From NCBI GenBank assembly GCA_027923965.1, contig AP026969.1, forward strand, positions 1,798,001 to 1,862,000: DNA of 64,000 bases, read 5' to 3'. Shown here one piece after another: positions 37,134 to 45,925 of the stretch (its first letter is position 1; every line of letters begins with the position of its first letter). A model generated the notes under the pieces. The model did not search any database, was not told where the DNA came from, and saw only the letters and a program-made list of their open reading frames with translations. Source of the DNA: Comamonadaceae bacterium OS-1 (GTDB lineage: Bacteria; Pseudomonadota; Gammaproteobacteria; Burkholderiales; Burkholderiaceae_C). Both the position numbers and the translations under genes were made by a program.

Positions 37134-38243
37134 ATGGCTAGAGTGAAACCGATGCGCCACCCACTACCATCCGGCATCTCGATGCCATTGCTGAACAGAC
37201 GGCAGTTTGCGCTGGCTGCATCGGTGTCGCTGCCGCTGGCTGCCTCGGTGCGGGCCCGCGCCGCTGCCGGAGAGGTGTTGCGGGTCCTGGCCTGGCCGGG
37301 GTATGCGGATGCCGACATCGTCAAGACCTTCGAGCAACGCATGGGCTGCCGGGTCGAGGTCACCCTGGTCGATTCCGATGTCGACATGTGGCAAAAAATC
37401 AGCCTGCACCAGGCGCAAGACTTTGACGTGTTTGCCGTCAACACCGCCGAACTGCAGCGCTATATCCGCCAAAACTGGGTGCAGTCCATCGCTACCGCCA
37501 CGCTGCCCAACCTGGCGCGGCAGCTGCCGCGGTTTCAGAACCGGGCGGCGATTCCCGGCCTGGTGCATGGCGGCAAAACCTACGCCATTCCCTACACCTA
37601 CGCCGAGATGGGCCTGGTCTACGACCGCCAGCAAATCAAGCAGCCGCCCACGTCCATCGGGGCCCTGTGGGACATCCGCTACCAGGGCAAGGTGATTGCC
37701 TACAGCGCGGGCACGCACAACTTTGCGCTGGCCGCCCTGGCGCTGGGCCTGCCGTCGCCGTTCCGTCTGGCCACCCACCAGTGGCCGCAGGCGGTGGACA
37801 AGCTGATTGCCCTGCGCCGCAACGCCGCCGCCTTCTACACCCAGCCCGAGGAGTCGCTGGAGTTGTTCAAGCGCCACCACGCCGCGCTGCTGTTTGCCAA
37901 TTTCGGCCGCCAGCAGGAGGTGCTGTTCCGCGCCGCCGGGCTGGATGTGGGCTACGCCATCCCCCAAGAGGGCGCGCTGGCCTGGCTGGACTGCTGGGCC
38001 ATCACCCGCGGTGCCACCAACCCGATACTGGCCGCCGCCTGGATCAACTACCTGCTGGAGCCTGCGCCTGGCCAGGTGCTGGTGCAGCGCCAGGGCCTGG
38101 CCAACACCACCGCGGCCTCGCCCGAATACCGCGCCGACGACCGCCTGGTCTGGCTGGAGCCCGTGGAAAGCGAAGATCGCCGCAATCTGCTGTGGAGCCG
38201 CATCGTGTCGGGTGACCGTGCCCGCAAGGTACTGGCGCCATGA
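37134..38243 (+). CDS. Orphan PotD-like periplasmic binding protein
   Basis: The start is uncertain: ATG 37134 abuts GGAGG, GTG 37143 has better spacing, and ATG 37182 begins the signal region NRRQFALAASVSLPLAASV, which has a twin-arginine pair. The mature protein (LRVLAWPGYADADIVKTFEQ, YAIPYTYAEMGLVYDR) resembles spermidine/putrescine-binding PotD. No permease or ATPase genes are nearby. Instead, a membrane diguanylate cyclase starts 30 bp downstream. In Vibrio cholerae the PotD-like NspS signals to the GGDEF/EAL protein MbaA. A sensory role here, with a polyamine or related ligand, is therefore a good inference. Confidence 0.82.
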   Translation: MARVKPMRHPLPSGISMPLLNRRQFALAASVSLPLAASVRARAAAGEVLRVLAWPGYADADIVKTFEQRMGCRVEVTLVDSDVDMWQKISLHQAQDFDVFAVNTAELQRYIRQNWVQSIATATLPNLARQLPRFQNRAAIPGLVHGGKTYAIPYTYAEMGLVYDRQQIKQPPTSIGALWDIRYQGKVIAYSAGTHNFALAALALGLPSPFRLATHQWPQAVDKLIALRRNAAAFYTQPEESLELFKRHHAALLFANFGRQQEVLFRAAGLDVGYAIPQEGALAWLDCWAITRGATNPILAAAWINYLLEPAPGQVLVQRQGLANTTAASPEYRADDRLVWLEPVESEDRRNLLWSRIVSGDRARKVLAP

Positions 38244-38273
38244 GCGGGGGCATCCCGTGAGGCAGGGCATTCC

Positions 38274-39989
38274 ATGAGGTGGGGCATCGTCGGCAAGCTG
38301 GTGCTGTTGCTCGCTTCGGTGGGCTTTTTGGCGTCCGGGCTGACCGGCTTCTACGCCTACCAGGCCAGCCGCACGCTGCTGGTGGACTCGGCCAAGAACA
38401 AGCTGCTGACTTCGACCCAGGTGCTGGCCCGGCGCATCATCCTGACCCGGGAGGAAGTGTCGCGCAACCTGCAGGTGCTGGCCAGCCTGCCAACCTCGGT
38501 GGCCATCCTGGAACACGAGGACGCAGGCGACACCGAGCGGCTGGCCAAGCTGTTTGGTTTGCTGATTGACGCCAACCCCAGCTACCTGCAACTGCGCCTG
38601 ATCTCGGCCAGCGACTACGGGCTGGAGCGCGTACGGGTGGAGCGGGTGGGCCCCTCCACGCTGCGGGTGCAGGGCGATGATCTGCAGGAGAAAGGCCACT
38701 ACGCCTATGTGTCCGACACCCTGAAGCTGCCCGCCCGCGCCACCTACATGTCGCGCATCACCATCAACCACGAAGGCGGCTCGTTTGCCGGCCTGGAGCA
38801 GCCCACGCTGCAACTGGCCATGCCGGTGATGGATGCCAGGAATACGGCCATCGGCGTGGTGGTGGTGAATCTGGACCTGAACGGCATGTTCAGCCTGCTG
38901 GCCGCCGACCTGCCCACTGCGTTCAAGCTGTTTCTGGCCAATGCCGAGGGCGACATCCTGGTCCACCCGGATAACAGCAAGACCTTTGGTTTCGACAAGG
39001 GCCGGCGCGTGCTGCTGCAGGACGAGTTTGAACCCCTGCGCGCCGTGGTGGAGAGCCGCCAGGACCAGGTGGTGTTCGAGGCCCGCGACGACGACTACGC
39101 CGAGGCCCCCGTGGTGGCGGCCTTCATCGCGCAAAAGGTCCAGACCAACAGCCCCGAAAGCCGCCTGGTGCTGGGCCTGGCGCAGCCGCTCGACCAGGTG
39201 CTGGCGCAGTCCCAGCAACTGGGCAGCACCATTTTGCAGATCGTGGCGGGCCTGTTTCTGCTGTGCCTGCTGCTGGCGGTGCTGCTGGCCCAGGCGCTGA
39301 CACGGCCCATCAACGCCGTGACCGCCGCCGCCCAGCGTTTTGCCAACGGCCTGCCACCGGGCGACCTGCCGCTGCTGCGGCAGGATGAAATCGGCACCCT
39401 GGCGCGCAGCTTCCACCAGATGCACCTGCAGATCACCCAGCAACTGGCCGACCTGCACGACAACCAGGAGGAGCTGGAGCACCTGGCCCAGCACGACATG
39501 CTGACCGGTCTGCCCAACCGCCGCCTGTTCCAGGAGCGGCTGGAGCAGGCCCTGGCCCACGCCCGCCGCTATGGCGAGAAAGTCTGCCTGCTATTCATCG
39601 ACCTGGACAGCTTCAAAGCCATCAACGACGCGTACGGGCACGACGCCGGCGATGAGGTTTTGCGCACCGTGGCCCAGCGCATGCAGCGCATCGTGCGCGA
39701 GGTCGACACCGTGGCCCGCCTGGGCGGCGATGAGTTCGTGGTGTTGCTGGGTGCCGCCGTGTCGCACAGCCATCTGGCGGCCATTGCCAGCAAGCTGCTG
39801 GCCGCCACCAAGGAGCCTATTCACGCGCAAGACCAGGTGCTGCAGGTCACCGCCAGCATCGGCATCAGCCGCTACCCGGAGGACGGCCAGAACGCCACCG
39901 ACATCCTGGCCACCGCCGACCAGGCCATGTACAGCGCCAAGCTGGCCGGGCGCGATAGCTACCGCTTCTTTTCTGCCACGTTAGATTAA
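38274..39989 (+). CDS. Membrane diguanylate cyclase with periplasmic Cache-like sensor
   Basis: The protein has 571 residues. Membrane helix 1 spans about 7-29. A large periplasmic domain of dCache type follows (DYGLERVRVERVG, FKLFLANAEGDILVHPD). Helix 2 spans about 319-342, then a HAMP segment after ALTRPINAVTAAAQRF, then the GGDEF domain from about 405. The active motif GGDEF is intact at about 484-488, with the inhibitory RxxD (REVD) five residues before it. It should make c-di-GMP from two GTP and be product-inhibited. There is no EAL domain. Coupled to the upstream binding protein, it probably senses a solute through it. Confidence 0.92.
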   Translation: MRWGIVGKLVLLLASVGFLASGLTGFYAYQASRTLLVDSAKNKLLTSTQVLARRIILTREEVSRNLQVLASLPTSVAILEHEDAGDTERLAKLFGLLIDANPSYLQLRLISASDYGLERVRVERVGPSTLRVQGDDLQEKGHYAYVSDTLKLPARATYMSRITINHEGGSFAGLEQPTLQLAMPVMDARNTAIGVVVVNLDLNGMFSLLAADLPTAFKLFLANAEGDILVHPDNSKTFGFDKGRRVLLQDEFEPLRAVVESRQDQVVFEARDDDYAEAPVVAAFIAQKVQTNSPESRLVLGLAQPLDQVLAQSQQLGSTILQIVAGLFLLCLLLAVLLAQALTRPINAVTAAAQRFANGLPPGDLPLLRQDEIGTLARSFHQMHLQITQQLADLHDNQEELEHLAQHDMLTGLPNRRLFQERLEQALAHARRYGEKVCLLFIDLDSFKAINDAYGHDAGDEVLRTVAQRMQRIVREVDTVARLGGDEFVVLLGAAVSHSHLAAIASKLLAATKEPIHAQDQVLQVTASIGISRYPEDGQNATDILATADQAMYSAKLAGRDSYRFFSATLD

Positions 39990-40050
39990 TTTGCTACTGT
40001 TTTAGTAGCTTTCTGTGCTGACTGCATAAGCGCAGGCGGCCAGAAAAGCA
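39990..40050 (+). repeat. Interspersed repeat, short form, copy 9
   Basis: TTGCTACTGTTTTAGTAGC hairpin, then CTGACTGCATAAGCGCAGGC. It begins immediately after the cyclase stop. Confidence 0.8.
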
Positions 40051-40166
40051 TATAAGTTTGTGGCGGTGTGGGCCAGTGCCCCAGATTTTGGTGGACGTGT
40101 ACGGCGGGGGCGTTTACCATTTTTTCCCAGTTTGCAGTGTGTGGATGCTTTTTGTCAGGACACCCC

Positions 40167-41027
40167 ATGCCCCCATTCCCCCGCCGTCTTTGGGACGAGT
40201 CCCTGCAGCCTGCCTTGCGCGCGCTGGGTGTGGATGTACGCCGTTACCCGCCGCAGGAGCCGCCCCCCTGGACCCAGGGCGCTTTCTACGACCTGCTGAA
40301 CAGCCGCAAGGCCGACCCGTCTGGCCGGCAGATGGCCGGTAAGGACGAGATTGCGTTTTTGCTGTACTGCTTCGAGCACGCGGCGGAATCGAATGCCCAG
40401 CTGTTGCAGGATTTGTTTGTGCGCCACGAGTTGCAAGGGCTGCGGGGCGGGTTCTTTGTGGAGTTCGGGGCAGCAGACGGCATCAACTTGAGCAACTCCT
40501 GGGGGCTGGAAACCCATCTGGCCTGGCGCGGCATCCTGGCCGAACCGGCCCGCAACTGGCACGAACGGCTCAAACTCAACCGCGCCTGCACCGTGGAAAC
40601 CCGCTGCGTGTGGAGCCGCACCGGCGAAATTTTGCAGTTCAACGAAGTGCCGGTGTCCGAGTTCTCCACCATTGCCGCGTTCACCGACAAAGACCAGCGC
40701 GCCGATGCCCGCAGGAACGGCGTGCTGTACGACGTGGAAACCATCTCGCTGCTGGACCTGCTGGACGAGCACGCAGCACCGCCCTGTATCGACTACCTGT
40801 CCATCGACACCGAGGGCTCCGAGCTCACCATCCTGGAGGCCTTCGACTTCTCGCGCTACCTGGTCCGTACCATCACCGTGGAACACAACTACACCAGCGA
40901 CCGCGAGAAGATCCACGCCCTGCTGACCGCGCGCGGCTTCCAGCGCAAGTTCACCGAGTTCTCGAATTTTGACGACTGGTATGTGAACCGTTCGGCGTCA
41001 GCCGCGCAAGGTGTGTCAGGTCAGTAA
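40167..41027 (+). CDS. FkbM family methyltransferase
   Basis: The protein has 286 residues starting MPPFPRRLWDESLQPALRAL. A longer open frame from 40068 lacks a ribosome site. GGFFVEFGAADGINLSNSW is the SAM-binding motif I. DYLSIDTEGSELTILEAFDF is the Asp-containing motif of the FkbM family. These enzymes methylate sugars or other small molecules, often on surface polysaccharides. The next gene is a lipid A deacylase homologue, so a cell-surface target is plausible. Confidence 0.87.
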   Translation: MPPFPRRLWDESLQPALRALGVDVRRYPPQEPPPWTQGAFYDLLNSRKADPSGRQMAGKDEIAFLLYCFEHAAESNAQLLQDLFVRHELQGLRGGFFVEFGAADGINLSNSWGLETHLAWRGILAEPARNWHERLKLNRACTVETRCVWSRTGEILQFNEVPVSEFSTIAAFTDKDQRADARRNGVLYDVETISLLDLLDEHAAPPCIDYLSIDTEGSELTILEAFDFSRYLVRTITVEHNYTSDREKIHALLTARGFQRKFTEFSNFDDWYVNRSASAAQGVSGQ

Positions 41028-41151
41028 ATCCCTACACGCCCGCGGCCTGTCGGCTGCTACGGGGTTTTGGGCTGCACGGCACAATTTCTCCATGGCGCGG
41101 AGGTGGATCGGTTCCCGGTTCGCAGGGCGTCTATTGGGGGAAATGGCACAC

Positions 41152-41724
41152 ATGGTCAACACAACAAAGGTTAGGCGGTCTTTGGGGGCGCTGGCGGTAT
41201 CGGTGTGCGCAGGGGCCTGCGGGGGCGATGCCCTGGCGACAGAGCCCACGGGGCCGTCGCTGTACCTCCAGGGCGGGCAGACGTTTGCGCAGCACGGCGA
41301 TACCCGTACGGCCACCATCGGCCTGCGTCTGCCAGTGCAGCCCGTATTCTGGGGCGGGCGCGTCACGCTCGCCTGGGATGTGTTCGTGAGCCATTGGCAG
41401 GTCGATGCCCCGCCGGGGGCGCGCTCGCATTTCACCCAGATCGGCCTGGTGCCCATGTTCCGCCACCGTTTCGATGGCGGCCAGTCGCCCTGGTTTGTGG
41501 AGGCCGGGGTGGGCATTGCTTACCTCAATGCCCCCTACCAGACCACCCACAAGTCGTTCAGCACGCAGTGGAACTTCAGCGACCACCTGGGGGTGGGCCG
41601 CAGCTTCGGAGCCCAGCGGCAACAGGAGCTGGGCCTGGTGCTGCAGCACGTCTCCAACGCCGGTTTGCGCAGCCCCAATCCGGGCGAAACCTTTTTGCAG
41701 TTGCGCTACGCCTATAGCTTTTAG
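41152..41724 (+). CDS. Lipid A 3-O-deacylase, PagL-like
   Basis: The protein has 190 residues; ATG at 41152 with GGGGGA upstream. Three earlier in-frame starts give tails without a signal. A signal peptide is followed by an outer-membrane beta-barrel-type sequence. LQHVSNAGLRSPNPGE has the His-Ser pair and Glu of the PagL active site near the C-terminus, and the protein ends in aromatic YAYSF as outer-membrane proteins do. PagL removes the 3-O acyl chain of lipid A in the outer membrane. The 3' end overlaps the convergent LacI gene by four bases. Confidence 0.85.
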   Translation: MVNTTKVRRSLGALAVSVCAGACGGDALATEPTGPSLYLQGGQTFAQHGDTRTATIGLRLPVQPVFWGGRVTLAWDVFVSHWQVDAPPGARSHFTQIGLVPMFRHRFDGGQSPWFVEAGVGIAYLNAPYQTTHKSFSTQWNFSDHLGVGRSFGAQRQQELGLVLQHVSNAGLRSPNPGETFLQLRYAYSF

Positions 41725-42737
41725 GGGAGGGGCAGGTTGCAGGGCGTGACCACCTGCACCGCCGATGGACGCAGCGGCAGCCCCGCTGCGCCGTGCACCG
41801 CCATCACCTGCATGCAGGCCTGGCGCAGGTCATGCTGCAGGTCGTGGTGCAGCACTGCATGCAGGCGGCCCGTACGCAGCAGGGGCAGGTTGTCGGCATC
41901 CAGGTCGTGGGCGATGAACACCCGGCACGGGCGGCGCACCTGGTCAAAGGCTTCCAGAATGGCCGCATTGGCCCCGCCGATGGAATACACCGCCTCAATG
42001 TCCGGGCACCGCCGCAGCCGCTCGCGCACCAGGGCCACGGTGGCCTCGTGCAGGCCCAGGCCCTCGCTGACCTCGTGCACGGTGAGATGCGGATAACGGT
42101 CGCGGATGGCCTGGCGAAAGCCGATCTCGCGCTCCTCCTCGCCCCGAAAGCGGTTGCTGCTGGTGGAGATCAACACCGCCGAGGGCGCCGAACCCAGCCA
42201 CTGCGCCACCAGATAGGCCGCCGTGTGCCCGGCCGCCCGGTTGTCCATGCCCACGTAGGCGCGCCGGGCCGAGGTGGGTAAATCCGTCACCAGTGTCACC
42301 ACCGGAATGCCTTTGGCCTGCAGCCGTGCCACGGCCTGCACCACCTCGGGCACGTCCGGGGCCTTGAGCAGCACGCCGTGGCTGCCCTGGCTGGCGATCT
42401 TGTCGAGCATGGCCACCAGCTGCGCCACCGGCAGGTCTTCGGCCAACTGGTAGCGCGCACGGAAGATGGCCGGGTGCAGCGTGGGCATCACCTGCTCCAG
42501 CGCGCCGCGCACCAGGCGCGAGAAGCGGTCGGGGGTGTGCATCACCAGGTCCATCAAAAACTTGCGGCCCACCAGCCCCACCTGGCCCTTTTGCTGCTCC
42601 AGCTCTGCCAGTGCCTGCTCGACACGGCGCACCGTGTGCGCACGCACACCACCGCGCTGGTGCAGCACCCGGTCTACCGTGGCGATGCTGGTGCCCGCCT
42701 GCGAGGCTACGTCTTTCAAGAGATGAGGGTGGGCCAT
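41721..42737 (-). CDS. LacI family transcriptional regulator
   Basis: The protein has 338 residues. The LacI-type helix-turn-helix LLKDVASQAGTSIATVDRVL with the hinge RVEQALAELE is followed by a periplasmic-binding-like effector domain. Residues like YVGMDNRAAGHTAAYLVAQW and ISTSSNRFRGEEEREIGFRQ are typical of sugar-responsive members. It is divergent from the PhyH and SDR genes, 96 bp apart, which it probably represses until a sugar or polyol is present. Confidence 0.9.
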   Translation of the reverse strand: MAHPHLLKDVASQAGTSIATVDRVLHQRGGVRAHTVRRVEQALAELEQQKGQVGLVGRKFLMDLVMHTPDRFSRLVRGALEQVMPTLHPAIFRARYQLAEDLPVAQLVAMLDKIASQGSHGVLLKAPDVPEVVQAVARLQAKGIPVVTLVTDLPTSARRAYVGMDNRAAGHTAAYLVAQWLGSAPSAVLISTSSNRFRGEEEREIGFRQAIRDRYPHLTVHEVSEGLGLHEATVALVRERLRRCPDIEAVYSIGGANAAILEAFDQVRRPCRVFIAHDLDADNLPLLRTGRLHAVLHHDLQHDLRQACMQVMAVHGAAGLPLRPSAVQVVTPCNLPLP

Positions 42738-42833
42738 GGGATATTTTTGAGGTGTTTTTGAGGGATTTCAGGCCTTCAATATACGCCAGCCCTGCCTACA
42801 CTTTGCCCATCTTTTCAGATACAAAAACACCCC

Positions 42834-43997
42834 ATGACCGCATTTGATTCCCCCCACTGGCTGGACCCGCAAACCTGCCAAGTCGCCGACCTGGAGGCCC
42901 TGGTCCGCACACCTACCGACCCCGCAGACTACCCGCTGGCCCACACCATCACCCAGGGCGTGCCGGTGTACGACGGCGCTCAGATCCGCAGCGCCAGCCG
43001 GGCCCAACAGCGCGATTTGATGGCCGAGTGGTGCCGCGTGTGGCACAGCGGCCCCGGCGTGCTGGTGTTGCAGGCCGCGTTTGCCGACCTGGCCGTGGTG
43101 GATGCGGCCACGGCCGAATTCCACCGGCTGATTGCGTCTGAGCGTGCAACCATTACCAAGGCAGACCATTTCGCCAAGCCCGGTGCCAACGACCGGGTCT
43201 GGAACGCGCTGGAAAAGCTCTGCGTGGCCGCGCCCGAGGTATTCGCCGCCTACTACGGCAACCCGCTGCTGGCCTGGGTGTGCGAGGCCTGGCTGGGCCC
43301 GGCCTACCAGGTCACTTCCCAAATCAACTCGGTCAACCCCGGCGGGGCTGCGCAAATGGCCCACCGCGACTACCACCTGGGCTTCTTGGGCCCCGTGCAG
43401 GCCGCCCGCTACCCGGCGCATGTGCACCAGTTGTCGCCGGTGCTCACGCTGCAGGGCGCGGTGGCCCATGTGGACATGCCGGTGGAGAGCGGCCCCACGC
43501 TGTACCTGCCGCATTCGCAAAAATACCCGCCCGGCTACCTGGTGGCCGGCCACCCGGACTTCCAGGCCTACTTCGACGCGCAGCACGTGCAATTGCCGCT
43601 CAAGAAGGGCGACGCGGTCTTCTTCAACCCCGCGCTGATGCACGCCGCAGGCCACAACCGCTCGGCCGACATCTACCGCCTGGCCAACCTGCTGCAGGTC
43701 TCCAGCGCCTTTGGCCGCGCCATGGAGTCGGTAGACCGCCTGCGCATGTGCCAGGCACTGTACCCGGCCCTGCGCGGCCTGCCTGCCGCAGAGCAGGCCA
43801 GCGCCGTAGCCGCCTGCGCCGAGGGCTATGCCTTCCCCACCAACCTCGACCGCGACCCGCCGCTGGGCGGCCTGGCCCCTGAGAGCCAGCAAGGCCTGCT
43901 GCTGCGGGCGCTGCAGGAAGACTGGCCGCTGGCGCAGATCCAGCAGGCCTTGCAACAGCAAGCCCACAAAAAACTAACCCACCAGGAGACTTTATGA
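42834..43997 (+). CDS. Phytanoyl-CoA dioxygenase (PhyH) family protein
   Basis: The protein has 387 residues. It carries the Fe(II)/2-oxoglutarate facial triad as AHRDYHLG (His, Asp) and a later MHAAGHNRS (His), with the following Arg suited to 2-oxoglutarate binding. PhyH proteins hydroxylate a wide range of substrates, not only phytanoyl-CoA. The stop overlaps the SDR start by four bases. With a LacI regulator next to it, a sugar-like or inositol-like substrate is a reasonable guess. No transporter is present. Confidence 0.86.
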   Translation: MTAFDSPHWLDPQTCQVADLEALVRTPTDPADYPLAHTITQGVPVYDGAQIRSASRAQQRDLMAEWCRVWHSGPGVLVLQAAFADLAVVDAATAEFHRLIASERATITKADHFAKPGANDRVWNALEKLCVAAPEVFAAYYGNPLLAWVCEAWLGPAYQVTSQINSVNPGGAAQMAHRDYHLGFLGPVQAARYPAHVHQLSPVLTLQGAVAHVDMPVESGPTLYLPHSQKYPPGYLVAGHPDFQAYFDAQHVQLPLKKGDAVFFNPALMHAAGHNRSADIYRLANLLQVSSAFGRAMESVDRLRMCQALYPALRGLPAAEQASAVAACAEGYAFPTNLDRDPPLGGLAPESQQGLLLRALQEDWPLAQIQQALQQQAHKKLTHQETL

Positions 43998-44815
43998 ACA
44001 GCACCACCACATCCCTCACCGGCAAAGTCGCCATCGTCACCGGCGGCACCCAGGGCCTGGGCGCGGCCATCGCCCAGCTGCTGGCCGAGCGCGGCGCGCT
44101 GGGCATCGTGCTGTGTGGCCGCAACCGTGCCAAAGGCGAAGCCCAGGCGCGCAAGATCACCGAGACCAGCGGCGCGCAGGTGCTGTACGTGCAGGCCGAT
44201 CTGGGCCAGGTGGAAGACTGCCGCAACATCGTCGCCCAAACCGATGCAAAGTTTGGCCGTGTCGACATCCTGGTCAATGCCGCCGGCCTGACCGACCGTG
44301 GCAGCATCCTGGACACCGACCCCGCGCTGTTCGACAGCATCTTTGCCGTGAATGTGCGGGCCCCGTTTTTCCTGATGCAAGACTGCATCAAGATCATGCG
44401 CCGCGAAAGCATTGCGGGCAGCATCGTCAATATCGGCTCCATGTCGTCGCTGGCGGGCCAGCCGTTCATTGCGGCCTATTGCGCGTCCAAGGGCGCGCTG
44501 GCCACGCTGACGCGCAACACCGCCTACGGCCTGCTGCGCAACCGCATCCGGGTCAACGGCCTGAACATCGGCTGGATGGCCTCGGAGGGCGAAGACCGCA
44601 TCCAGCGCGAATTCCACCACGCCGATGGCGACTGGCTGGCCCAGGCCGCTGCCGCCCAGCCCTTTGGTCGCCTCATCGATCCGCAGGAAGTCGCCCGCGC
44701 GGTGGCGTTTTTGTGCAGCGACGAGTCGGGCCTGATGACCGGCTCGGTGGTGGAGTACGACCAGTCGGTGTGGGGCGGCTACGACGGCTCGCCGCAACCC
44801 GTGGCCCCCATGTGA
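43994..44815 (+). CDS. Short-chain dehydrogenase/reductase (SDR)
   Basis: The protein has 273 residues. TGGTQGLGAAIA is the Rossmann cofactor motif, NAAG follows, and the catalytic set Ser (IGSMSSLAG) and Tyr-x-x-x-Lys (YCASKGA) is complete. The substrate is unknown. It is translationally coupled to the PhyH gene, so it probably oxidises or reduces the hydroxylated product. Confidence 0.92.
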   Translation: MNSTTTSLTGKVAIVTGGTQGLGAAIAQLLAERGALGIVLCGRNRAKGEAQARKITETSGAQVLYVQADLGQVEDCRNIVAQTDAKFGRVDILVNAAGLTDRGSILDTDPALFDSIFAVNVRAPFFLMQDCIKIMRRESIAGSIVNIGSMSSLAGQPFIAAYCASKGALATLTRNTAYGLLRNRIRVNGLNIGWMASEGEDRIQREFHHADGDWLAQAAAAQPFGRLIDPQEVARAVAFLCSDESGLMTGSVVEYDQSVWGGYDGSPQPVAPM

Positions 44816-44880
44816 TTTGCTATTTATTTAGTAGCTGCTCGTGCAACTCCCATTAGCACGAGCGGCCTGAAAAGCTTGCA
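44815..44880 (+). repeat. Interspersed repeat, short form, copy 10
   Basis: TTTGCTATTTATTTAGTAGC, then GCTCGTGCAACTCCCATTAG and GCACGAGCGGCC. It lies between the convergent SDR and bestrophin genes. Confidence 0.75.
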
Positions 44881-44882
44881 AC

Positions 44883-45824
44883 CTAGGTCAGCAGGTAATC
44901 CACCGCCTGCAGCGGCGGAGGGATGTTGTCGTCGCCCAGCGATTCGCGCAGGTTGATCTCGATGGCGCGGCAGATGGCGTCCAGCGGCAGGTCGTTGGCT
45001 TCCATGCCGAAAGGCTCCTCGATCTCGTCGCCCAGGGCGTCCAGGCCAAAGAAGGTGTAGGCCACGATGGCCACCACAAACGGGGTCATGAAGCCGATGG
45101 AATCGACCAGCCCGAACGGCAGCAAAAAACAGTACAGGTAAGCCGTGCGGTGCAGCAGTAGGGTGTACGAGAACGGAATCGGCGTGCTCTTGATGCGCTC
45201 GCAGGATGCAGCGGCGGCGGTCAGGGCCGACAAGGTGTTGTCGATGGCTATGGCCAGGCTGGGGTCGATGCGTTGCTCGCGCAGGCACTGCTGCAGATCC
45301 ATGCCCATGCGCAGCATCAGAAAATCGGGCGCGTTGCGGGTGGGACCCAGTTGCTGCCATTCCGCAGGCTGCAGCCACTTTTGCACTTCGGGGCCGGGCG
45401 GTGTGCCGCGCAGCAGATGGCGCAGGGCATGGGCAAAGGCAATCGCGCGCCAGACCATGCGCACCCGGGTGTCGGCCAGGCCGTCGTGCGCCGTGGCGGG
45501 CGCGGGGTAGGTCACCAGGGTCTGGCATTGGCGCGACAGGTTGCGGCTGCGCAGCACGATCTCGCCCCACAGCTTGCGGCCCTCCCAATACCGGTCGTAG
45601 GCGGCGTTGTTGCGAAAACCCAGAAAGATGGCAATCGGCAGGCCGATCAGGGTGAAGGGGATGGTGGTGAGCGTGATCTTCAGCGCAAACAGGTCGCCGT
45701 GGCTCCAGGTCACCACGGTGGCAATCAGCGTGTTGACCAGCAGGGTGGGCAAGATGCGCGGCAGCACCGAACCCCGCAGCAGCAGGAACAGGCGCAGACC
45801 CGAGGGCCGGTTACGAACAATCAT
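44883..45824 (-). CDS. Bestrophin family (UPF0187) channel-like protein
   Basis: The protein has 313 residues. FTLIGLPIAIFLGFRNNAAYDRYWEGRKLWGEIV matches the N-terminal membrane and cytoplasmic helix of bacterial bestrophins (YneE-type), which form pentameric ion channels in the inner membrane. A C-terminal acidic EIEEPFGMEANDLPLDAICR is the conserved bestrophin region. Ion selectivity cannot be read from this. Its role in the region is unclear. Confidence 0.85.
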   Translation of the reverse strand: MIVRNRPSGLRLFLLLRGSVLPRILPTLLVNTLIATVVTWSHGDLFALKITLTTIPFTLIGLPIAIFLGFRNNAAYDRYWEGRKLWGEIVLRSRNLSRQCQTLVTYPAPATAHDGLADTRVRMVWRAIAFAHALRHLLRGTPPGPEVQKWLQPAEWQQLGPTRNAPDFLMLRMGMDLQQCLREQRIDPSLAIAIDNTLSALTAAAASCERIKSTPIPFSYTLLLHRTAYLYCFLLPFGLVDSIGFMTPFVVAIVAYTFFGLDALGDEIEEPFGMEANDLPLDAICRAIEINLRESLGDDNIPPPLQAVDYLLT

Positions 45825-45925
45825 GGGCGGGCCGCAGTAGATATGCGGGTTTGTACGGATATGCCTGCAGTGTAGCGGCGCAATCCATCACAATCTCGCC
45901 CACACCATCCACCCCAAGGACCGCC

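Noticed and set aside
37164..39560. 798-codon open frame antisense to the binding protein and cyclase genes
   Set aside because: Spans two genuine genes and their gap, is rich in Gln/His/Gly, and has no motif or ribosome site.
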